Assembly: GCA_029948255.1 (NCBI GenBank)
Contig: JALIZF010001755.1
Location: forward strand, 186,001-250,000
Reading direction: 5' to 3'
Source of the DNA: Telmatactis stephensoni
Lineage: Eukaryota; Cnidaria; Anthozoa; Actiniaria; Isophelliidae
Length of the DNA: 64,000 bases
In this document: piece by piece, positions 55,030 through 64,000 of the stretch
Position numbering within the stretch: position 1 is the stretch's first letter
How the letters are laid out: every line of letters starts with the position of its first letter
The notes under the pieces: model-generated
Databases searched by the model: none
Seen by the model: the letters and a program-made list of their open reading frames with translations, nothing else
Told to the model about the DNA's origin: nothing
Translations under genes and position numbers: made by a program

Positions 55030-57094
55030 ATGGAGGACGAAAGCACTCAAAATGAAGATTCGGCTGGATTGACTCAAGAAGAAGAAAGACCATCCAAACT
55101 AACGCATTTTCCACAAACTAGAGTAAGAAATATGATGAAGCTAGATCCAGATCTGCATTTAGCAAACAAGGAATCGGTGTTTTTGTTAACAAGAGCCACA
55201 GTAAGTAAGGTTGTTTGCTTGGTACAAATTTGTTGGTTCCAGTTTATCGTGGAAAAATATAGCACTAACTATCATCAACTCTAGCATTTTGGCCAAGCAC
55301 ATGTATTGTTTATGTGCATTGGAACCCCCATGATAATGCACATATAGAATGAGATAATATATTATAGAATGGTATAATATTAAAAAATACTTCTTAGTAG
55401 TGGAGAGAGAGTTCAGCTAAAAATCGTCAAAATGGCCTGAAATCGCTACCAGAGAACACCAATAACACAAGCAGCACTGTATAAACGTTAGAGTTTATTT
55501 GCTTTATTATTTACTGAGTTATAGAGCGATGCCTAAACTCCCATACAGAGCTTTATAATATCAGCCCCTCGTAGTGGGCTTGGGCCTCCTGTGTTCTTAT
55601 ATGAAGTTACTCTGTACCCTCTAATGTTTTTAAATAGTTTATTTGATTTTATATTTGCAAATTTATTGTAATTGAATCTATTTGTTACTATATTGGAAAT
55701 AGGGTAAAATATTAAACTGCAGACTGAATTCATCAACACATCATGTCATAGAACTTCAATTGCTGGTTTTCAATCATTCCCTTGAGAGTCAAAATATAAA
55801 AGAGTGGCAGCCATGTTGGTTGAACGAACAAGAGACACTAATGAGCAATCTTTTGTTGAAGTTCAACCAAGTTGGCCGCCGTGACGTCAATTGAAAGCCA
55901 GCAATTCTGTGGTTCTTTTTTATTTAACAAATAGAACAGCTTTTTCCGTGCTCCATTCAGATGCTCTCGGCACTTCCTAAGTGCTGTATTAATAAATGGA
56001 GCACAGAAAAAGATGTTCTATTTGTTCTATTATATAATTTTATGTTAATATTCAAGGGAAAAAAGTTCGATTTTCTCCATATAAAAATTCAAAAGGTGCG
56101 CGTGCACCATCGAGCTTATGCTGCTGATATCAAAACTGTGCTCCATTTTCTGATAAAGCACAGCTTTCAGCCAATCCGAGCATGCATATCAACAAGGGAA
56201 TATAATAAACTTTGGTATTAAAAACCTTTATTTTTTACAGGAATTATTTGTAGAATATTTTGCTAAAGAGGCATATAAAAGAACAGTTCAAGGAAAAAGA
56301 AAAACTATACAAAAAAGAGATTTAGGTTGGTATAAAAAAGACTAAAATGTCATATAACCTCAAGTGTCTCAGGTCTGTTGCTAGCCACATAGAACCATTT
56401 TTCAATTCAAGAACAGTTAGTGTAATGTTTGTGAGTCCCCTATTAAAAAGGATGCATAATTTTCCTGTCAAATAAGGGAATATATAATGAGTTTTTATCT
56501 GAATGTAATTCCAAAAGTCACAGTACAGAAATATAATTTCCATAGCTGGAAAGAGCACTTCAAAATTGGTAAGACTGTGAAGTTTGAGTGAAGTAACTTT
56601 CAAACTCACAAAGATATGAATTTTCCAAAGTCAAAATTTTGTATGAAAACGTTTGCAGGTAGGCAAGAGATGCCTACCAGCAAAGGTTTTCTAACAAATT
56701 CACACTTTTCAAAAATTCATATTCTCGCAAGTTTTGGATTTAATTCCTTCAAACTTTGCTGTCTTGTTCTAATTTTAACATGTCCTTTCCAGCTATGGTA
56801 ATTCTTTTTCTGTTTTACGAATTTAAAAATACCTGATAAAAGCTCATTCCACCTCTTATTCTAGAGAAAAACTTTCCCAATATCTTGGGGTTGTATTTTT
56901 TTTGTTTTGTTTTGTTGTTTTTTTTTTTTGTTTTGTTTTGTTGTTGTTGTTGTTGTTGTTTTTCCTTTGTTTAGATTAATATTTGTTCTGATGTTTTTTG
57001 GACACTACAATCACTTATATTCAATGCTGAATTATTTGATCTTCCAGATGCGACTGTTGATGAAAAAGAAGAGATTGCATTTCTAGAAGGTTAG
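55030..57094 (+). CDS. POLE4: DNA polymerase epsilon subunit 4-like histone-fold protein, right copy
   Basis: Exons 55030-55200 (phase 0), 56241-56325 and 57048-57094 give 100 residues. The core has the H2A-like histone fold of POLE4: FPQTRVRNMMKLDPDLHLAN, then ESVFLLTRAT|ELFVEYFAKEAY, then RTVQGKRKTIQKRDLD and the family's C-terminal AFLEG. Length from RDL to AFLEG equals that of vertebrate POLE4, and the acidic N-terminus (MEDESTQNED) is also usual. POLE4 pairs with POLE3 in the nuclear DNA polymerase epsilon holoenzyme and handles H3-H4 histones at forks. CHRAC1-type relatives are the main alternative, but the VQGKRKT...RRDLD-type motif favours POLE4. Intron 1 holds a MITE. Only 2.6 kb separates it from the divergent left copy. 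Confidence 0.87.
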
Positions 57095-60000
57095 GATGGT
57101 TAAATGTTTTTTCCACAAATAATGTATAAAAATGTGCTTGAAGGTATCCATCCAAGAACAGAGTGAGTTATACCTGATTATGTGCTGAATTCTCCTTTGG
57201 AATTAATAATACAGAGGATATTACATGGGCGTGCGGAGATACGGATTTTATCTTCGAGTGTTGAAAAGATCTCTCACGAGTGAGCGCAGCAAATGAGTGA
57301 GAGATCTTTTCAACAAGAGAAGATAAAACCGTATCTCCAAGCAAACATGTAATATTCTATTTATCATATAATTATCAAATCAAGAGACAACAAACTATCT
57401 TTAGAGTAATTGCGCTCAATTAACCATGGTAACAATCTTTTCACTAGTGAAAAGAACATGTTATTTTCACTAGTGAAAAGAACAAGTTTTCGAACTTAAG
57501 AAATATAGGTATTTTATAAATAATTATATGATAATATGGAATAAAACAGACTTTTCACACAGAGAGGAAGATCACTTGTGCTGTTCTTCTTCTGATCCCT
57601 TCAATTTATGTGCATAGGCTACAGTCGTGAGATTGCAATTCTCAATAATCATGTTTGTTATTTGTTTCACAGGTGTCTTAGAATAGAGGAAGAATTAAAA
57701 CAACAGAAAAAATAAACAAAATTCTCAGAAATTAAACAAGGAATGTGAAAAGCTACAGCCCCAGAACTCACTACTCAAACCAAACATAAATATAATTGTA
57801 GAACTCTATACACTTTGAACACAAATGTGTTTGGAAGGTGGTCTTCTACTAGGTCAGTTCTTTCCATCTTTAGCTGACCATTTTCACAGGAGAAACATGT
57901 CAAATCCCAATTTGGGGTTTTCCTGGGTCTAACCTGGGAATCTGTTCTATTTTACTTGGGGAATCTGTAACACCCAATCTTGTAAAAATAGAACAGATTC
58001 CCAGGGATTCCTTGGTTAGACCCAGGGATGCCCCATGTTTGACCTAAGCTGGTTATTGACATTTTTGTTCATGTGCTTGTTTGATGGAATGTGTGTTACT
58101 CCTAAAAATTGCAAAGTAATAATTTATTGTTACTCAACAAAATGTTGAATGAGTTTTACTTATACACTAATGACAATACAAATGACTTCTGAGTTAAATT
58201 AAGGGTTATCAAATCAATTTCTAAGTCCCTGTACATATAAATAGCATAAACATAAGCACAATCACAGAACAGCGAAAATAAGCGACACTAATTATTACGA
58301 CATTTCGGCGTCATCCTAACACCATTATCAAGTAATCAACGAGAAAACCCATTAACCTACAGCTCTCAGAATAAAGTTAATGTACATGAAATTGCCTGGT
58401 GCTAAGCAATTATAATGTCTCTAATTATATTATTGTAACAATTTTTTTAATGAAAAGTCCATCATAAGTTACATAATTTGTATCAGGTTAAAGTGATTTG
58501 ACTCATGAAATAGTAGCTAGGCAATGTATACTAATAATAGGTTGCTACAAATCAGCTGTTAAAGGGGGACTAGCATCAAAATGTATGGAGCTGATTGCTT
58601 GGGTTGAGTGTATGATGTCACTGACGCCTAAAAAGATTCATAAAAATCTAATACTTCCCATAAGAATTTTCAGAAAACAAACTATCTAGTTATCAATGGC
58701 CTCTTTGAGAGTCTTTCAGTTTAGTTTCAATGAAGTTCAAGCTTAATTAGATATTGAACAATTTTGATTCTAGTCCCCCTTTAAAAGGCTATGAATTTCA
58801 TTATCTGCATTAACTAGACTGGGGGCAAAATGGCCCCCATGAACTTTCAACCAGAAAGAATTCTTTTGAAATCTTGTAATTCAACTGATAGAAATTTCCC
58901 ATGGGACAGGGTATGATGTCTATTGATAGCAACCTGTAGCCCTTCTTTGAATTGATTTGGTTTGTGTATCTGCCACTAGAGTAATTGAAGGGTTCCCTGT
59001 GAAAACGACCTAAGTGACTTTTTGATGGATGTCGAGAGATTGATTTTTTTAGCAAAGGAAAGTTAATTATATCATTTTAGACCATTGAACAAAATTCTTC
59101 AAAAAAGTCACTTAGGCCGTTTTCACAGAGAACCCTTCAATTTTACTTAACCCCTTAAGGCAGCTACTTAGTGTATGCAGTTGTCAAGGTGAAACAAAAC
59201 AAAAAGGTTGGAATTAAAACTAATATTAGCCCACTTGGTTTTCAAGTGTTGACCAAAACCACTCCATTACACTCTATTACCTTTTCATTCATGTTGACAT
59301 TAAAACACCTTTTTGTTTTCAGTCATGTTGAGAAGAAAATCTTTAAAATAATTTTATTTCCTGGTCAGAATTTTCCTGAGGGGGGATATACTAGTATGGG
59401 ATCTCGCCACTTTTGTCTGTCTTTTCCTTTTGTATACCTGATAAAAACGTTTTCTCTTCTCTCTAAATTTCGATTTTTTCATTTTTTCTCATTTTTTCTC
59501 ATTTTTTCTTATTTATAATGTAATATATTTCCAGAAGCCTTTCTGTGGTATGGAATTTTTGAAATCTGACTATTTTTAGGACATGATGTCCTGAGAGGAT
59601 GCCTTTATTTTTTGTGTAGGGAATTTCAGCAAAACCTTTTGGGGCTAGTAGCCTTTCTGTCTACTTCTATATTATCTTTATCATGAGGGAAAAAACGATG
59701 AGGCCTTTTCGTTTTTAATAGTTGCTTTATGGACAGACAGTCTTTTTGGGTTTGTTTTAGCCACATTTGTTTTGTTGTTGTTGTTGTTGTTGTTTTGCGT
59801 CCATCGTTTAGCTTCAAGGCGTCACCCTAATATCCCACCCCACCCACGTCGGAGTATACTGCAAGAACAGAATTTTGGCCCATAGCAACGCTCTGACAGT
59901 TACACAACTTAAAAGTTTGGTTGTGAGAATATTTTCTGTTTATCTTACACTCGAAGAGCAGAATCAAGAAACTTAAAAAAAACTATTCGAGAAAAAATAT

Positions 60001-63000
60001 TTGATATTTTAAATGTTGAAATATTTTTTACGTCATGACAACTTTCCATATACTAATGAATAATTATATCTGCCCACCAGCCCTGTAATAATTATTGATT
60101 AATTGAATTAAAGAATTCTAGAGTGATGCAATGTGTTTTTGACGATCAATTTAACACATTACACGGATGTTTTCAGTTACTAAGCAACTATTGAGGCTTG
60201 TACCCCACTGAATGACCACATCAATCGATGCTAGTAGAAAGATCGTATCTGATTATAATAAACAACGAAGAACAAGAATTTTGTATTTTGAAAAAACGTT
60301 TGACCTTTGGCATGGTCAGTTTGAGCTTTTTACTCGTTTTCAAATCATGGAAAGTTAGAAAATGCTACAATATTTTGCGTTCTCCCTGAACTTAGTTGAT
60401 CAATTTTGCTCTTCTCACTTAATTCTTTTGTTTGCTGCATATATCACATTTTTGCAATACCTTTATTTTCTTCATTTTTCAATTCCCTTCTTGCTTCCAT
60501 TCTCCCTTTCTCATTTCCTTATTGTTCATCCTTTTTTCCTTAAATTGGCTCCCAACAAACGCCAAAAAACTAATAGTTTTATATTAAAACTGAGTTCATT
60601 TTGAAAACGTTAGTATTCGACTGAGAATGAAATGATAACACCAAATAGACCGGAAGCAATGTTTTCTAAATTTAGTAAAACCTTTTTTTATTTCTTTATT
60701 TTCTGTTGTTTTGTTGTTTGTTTTTCAATGATTTTAATCATTAGGTCCTCAGTAATAACTTGGGCAGGCGCCTGTGTTCTTCGCGCCAAAACAACAACTG
60801 AAAGCTTTAGATAAACCTACGCTAAGTGTATCGCTCACCAAACATAAAAAATGGTTACTAGGCAACAGTTGCTAGGTAACAAAGCGTTTGGAGGTTCATA
60901 TCTCATCACGAGATATGAATCTCTTTTCACTGAATGTAAGAGCCCCACACAGTTATCGACCGACTATATATAGTTGCTATCGATTACTAGTAATTCACAA
61001 ACTGGAATGAAAGTAGCTGTTGATAAAAACCTGGGTTCATTTGAATTTAAGAACAAATTAAATTGAAATAAAGTAGAAGAATGTAAAACTAAAGTGGTTA
61101 GGAAACTCGGCAAACTTCAAAGGGACTGACAAAGGAGTAAACATGAAGGTTAAGAAGGGCTTTGACCGTGTACAATATTTGTTTTACCTTCCGGTATTTA
61201 TTATGCTTGCCGCGCCTGACAAGACTCTTACGTTTTCATTGCATGGCTGATTGTCTGTAGGCATACATGTAGGCATAATTTTATGTACATACGGTCACAG
61301 TTACAAAAGTGAGCAAAAAGGTTTTTTAAGTTTCATAGCTGCATCTCGTTCTATCAACTTTGGTAAAACAAGACCCCTCAAAAAAACTTAAACCATGGCG
61401 AACATTTGCCGTGAAGTACAACATGTATTTGTGCTCGTACGTACAACTTATGTAACGAATGAAAAGACAAGCTATATTCAAATGAGAAGTACATTAATGA
61501 CTAAAGTTACTTGTGTTTCAGTATTTGAATTTCGGACAAAATATAACAAATATTCTCTTGGCAATTGACAGTAAGTGTTTTTTTGGCCCTCGAACAAGCG
61601 CAATTAAAGCAAGCCTGCAACATTACTAAGTTACTATCACAAATTGAAGAGAGCACCTCTTGTTTTTAAGGATGGCGATATATCAAAATGTAAAATTTGT
61701 TTAACTGGATGAAAACGTACTTAAAAGTACTAAGCTCAAGAAATTGCCAATGAAAACCATTTTGATGCCAGATTATTTGAATATCTTTTTTGCTGTCCTT
61801 TTCCAATTCTTTTCCTTTCGTATCGTACTTTCCTCGCATTTTTGATGTCTGAAGGAAAAAAACATCTTCAAATCAGTATTGGGGCTTAGCCTCTTTGTTC
61901 GCTAGTAAAGTTATCATAAAGATAAACCAAAATTACTGGAAAATATAAAACATGCAGGACTGTTCCGTTGCTGCGTAGGAAACGTTTTTATATATCTTTC
62001 AAATTTAAACTATTTTTTCTATTGTTGTGATGACATCTTCATTCATCATTTGCTGTCAGTGCATCATTACCTATAAAGTACACTAGACTTGAGTCATTGC
62101 TCTCAGTAAACAGTTTTCCAATACGAAAGCCGGCAAGAGATCTCTTTCGTGAGAAGGTAAGCATTGATTGTCTTTCTAGGCATTTCATGATTTTTATCAA
62201 AAACGGGACAGCCTTTTGGTGTCCAGACGATCAACGATAACAGTCTTACTTGAAAACTAAAACTTTTAAAAGCGTTATTCAAAGCAGAGACTTTTGAAAT
62301 CCAAAAACTCTCGACTTCTTTCCAAAACACAAATTTAAAAATACACGAATACAAACAGACGAGTACGGGACAACACCTTTTGTAATCGCGAACAGGTCTA
62401 TGGAGCAGCCTTTTTGGTTTATAGCTTTTGACAAGCCCAATAGGGAAAAGCTAGAATTTTAGAGTCGTTTTGGGTAGTATGTGAACTGATAATGAATGAG
62501 CAAGATTATTTCCAGATCCGTGCTGTTTTAAAACTTTAATCTAGTCTTTTTAGTGCATTTTTATCTTTGTTATGTGTTGTTGTTGCCGCGGCTGCTGCTC
62601 TTTGCTCTAATTCGGCTTTCTCTATTTCTGTTTTTCTTCTGTTTTTCTTTTTTCTTTGTCCCTTTCCTTTGCACATCTTTCTTCGAAATTTTCTTTCAAT
62701 TTTTTTCCGTTTGCCATTTTTTCTTTCGTTATTTCTATATTTTTTCTTTCTTTTTTTCCTTTCGTTATTCGTTATTCGCGTTAATATTTTCCTATAATAC
62801 AAGTCTTTGAGAATTAAAAACGTTTGTTTATTTATTTGAAATACTTTAATCTGACTAAAGAATGTTTAACTTGAACAAAGAATCTTATTCCCCATGAGAG
62901 AAAACACGGGGAAACAATTGGTGTCCATAGAGACAATTTTATAGTATTTTTCCCAACCCTGATAACACGATAAATGATAACACGCCCACTTCTTGCCACG

Positions 63001-63191
63001 TTACCCACGTGATTAATGACTTGGTGACGTCATTAACTGACAGCACACCCACTCCTCTTGAGCTATCACGTGACCAATAACTTGCTGACAACATTTAGTT
63101 TCTATTGAAATGATACTCATGCAGTCATATGTATCCCTGTATGGCCTTTTGATCATATATGGCATATGTATTGTTTTACAGTGAATTAAAG
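57095..63191. other. Non-coding stretch of the right arm
   Basis: Mirror of 44247-50343. It holds the mirrored MITEs at 57218-57355, 57907-58033 and 58983-59142, and no recognised gene. Confidence 0.55.
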
Positions 63192-63282
63192 ATGGTTTAT
63201 TTGGCATTGTTGGTGGTTGTCACTATGGCAATACCGGTTGTTGCATCAACACAAGTTGAAACGTTACCAATTTACAGTGAAA
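63192..63282 (+). pseudogene. Orphan exon 1 of the VWC-domain gene
   Basis: Exact mirror of exon 1 (44156-44246): signal peptide MVYLALLVVVTMAIPVVA and an intact GTAAGT donor. Exon 2 does not follow, because the sequence turns back at MITE B (63681). If the palindrome is real, this exon has a start but no downstream partner in the window. Confidence 0.8.
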
Positions 63283-63680
63283 GTAAGTTAACTGAGATTT
63301 AAACTGATAATAACAACAATTGATAAAGTAAAGTTGCTGTCTACTACGAAAGTAAGTTTATTGAGAGTATAACTGATAATGAAAAGAGTTTGATAAAGTA
63401 AAGTTACAACATTTAGAAATGTGGCACTTCAAAAATCTCGGGGGAGGGCCTAGGGGGAGCAGGAACACTATAAATGGAAGTTTTGAAATGAATCGTCTAT
63501 TAATCAAACTTAAAGCAATTTTATTTAAGCTAAGACGTCCACATAATTTTCATTCCCCCTCCCCAAACTTATTCATATAGGGACATCAATTTAGCTAGTC
63601 TTCTTCGCAGCCGTTTTTAGTATCGTCACGCTACGCGAATGATTCGCGTGACTAAAAACGGCTGCGAAGGAGACTACAAT

Positions 63681-64000
63681 CAAGAGACCATAATACTAAG
63701 AGAGCGAAACTCAGTATTGATGTCTGTGCGATGTTCGCGGCGACTAAGGCTATTTTTACTTATGTAACTTCGCCATCGCGCGCGCAAGGCATTTAAACAA
63801 TATTAATTCAAACGGTCCCTTCCGCGCGCACGCCAAAAAGCAAATTTTATTGGTTGAGGGCCTTGCGCGCGCGATGGCGAAGTTACTAAAAATAGCCTTA
63901 GTCGCCGCGAACATCGCACAGACATCAATACTGAGTTTCGCTCTCTTAGTATTATGGTCTCTTGATTGTAGTCTCCTTCGCAGCCGTTTTTAGTCACGCG
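63681..64000. repeat. Direct repeat of 43474-43793 (period 20,207) to window end
   Basis: MITE B appears here in the same orientation as at 43474. It is followed by ATTGTAGTCTCCTTCGCAGC..., the forward sequence of the left side. Its left flank is CTACAAT, the mirror of the right flank ATTGTAG, so there is no target duplication. Confidence 0.95.

Larger units (their letters stand above)
53931..63758. repeat. Giant inverted repeat, right arm (9,828 bp)
   Basis: Perfect reverse complement of 43680-53507 as far as examined. Beyond 63758 the mirror relation stops (c instead of g at 63759) and direct repetition of the left side continues. Confidence 0.97.

Noticed and set aside
56999..57094. Longer third exon for POLE4 starting near 56974
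   Set aside because: With the phase-1 exon 2 the frame hits a TAA immediately, whereas the acceptor at 57047 gives DATVDEKEEIAFLEG, the family's C-terminus.

Overview
The window is animal nuclear DNA, most likely from an anthozoan cnidarian (stony coral or sea anemone). The evidence is AT-rich sequence, genes with GT-AG introns, a single-exon rhodopsin-family GPCR, ApeC (apextrin C-terminal) proteins, a VWC-domain protein, a POLE4 histone-fold protein, and dense short inverted-repeat (foldback/MITE) elements. The species call is inference. Most long open frames here are not genes. They come from CCTT/CCCTCCTT pyrimidine tracts, TACCCACTCC-type minisatellites and ACA-rich exons read on the wrong strand.

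Layout. 1-7.7 kb: a GPCR (minus), foldback elements, a tRNA-Thr(UGU) with a degenerate tRNA-like neighbour, and a small single-exon gene with a TIR/SEFIR-like pattern (minus). 7.7-38.8 kb: a cluster of three ApeC genes on the plus strand. I reconstructed the exons by hand: signal peptide, ApeC split over two exons, Thr/Pro-rich mucin-like stalk plus a transmembrane segment, then a polar cytoplasmic tail. Copies 1 and 2 lie in a nearly identical tandem duplication (7731-14915 and 14918-22034). Copy 1 lacks the tail exons, copy 2 is complete (519 aa), and copy 3 (528 aa) is an older paralogue whose introns hold several transposon insertions with target duplications and matching empty sites in copies 1/2. 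38.9-44.3 kb: a four-exon secreted VWC-domain gene (minus). 43.5-64 kb: a giant perfect inverted repeat with 9,828-bp arms, each carrying a complete POLE4-like gene and exon 1 of the VWC gene.

The palindrome is the strangest structure. Its apex is a foldback MITE (53365-54073) without a target duplication. At its far end a second foldback MITE (copy at 63681-63964) turns the sequence back into forward orientation, so the last 320 bases repeat 43474-43793 directly. The strand therefore oscillates forward, reverse, forward with a period of 20,207 bp, switching inside inverted-repeat elements both times. Either it is a genuine hairpin/dumbbell-type inverted amplification, or it is an assembly path that flipped strand in the MITE inverted repeats. 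The sequence alone cannot decide, and an artefact is quite possible.

The ApeC cluster is the main biological content. ApeC domains are known from invertebrate extracellular and immune-type proteins, some of which bind bacterial wall components. The architecture here looks like a cell-surface receptor. Differences between paralogues concentrate in two ApeC segments, while neighbouring exonic and intronic sequence is well conserved.
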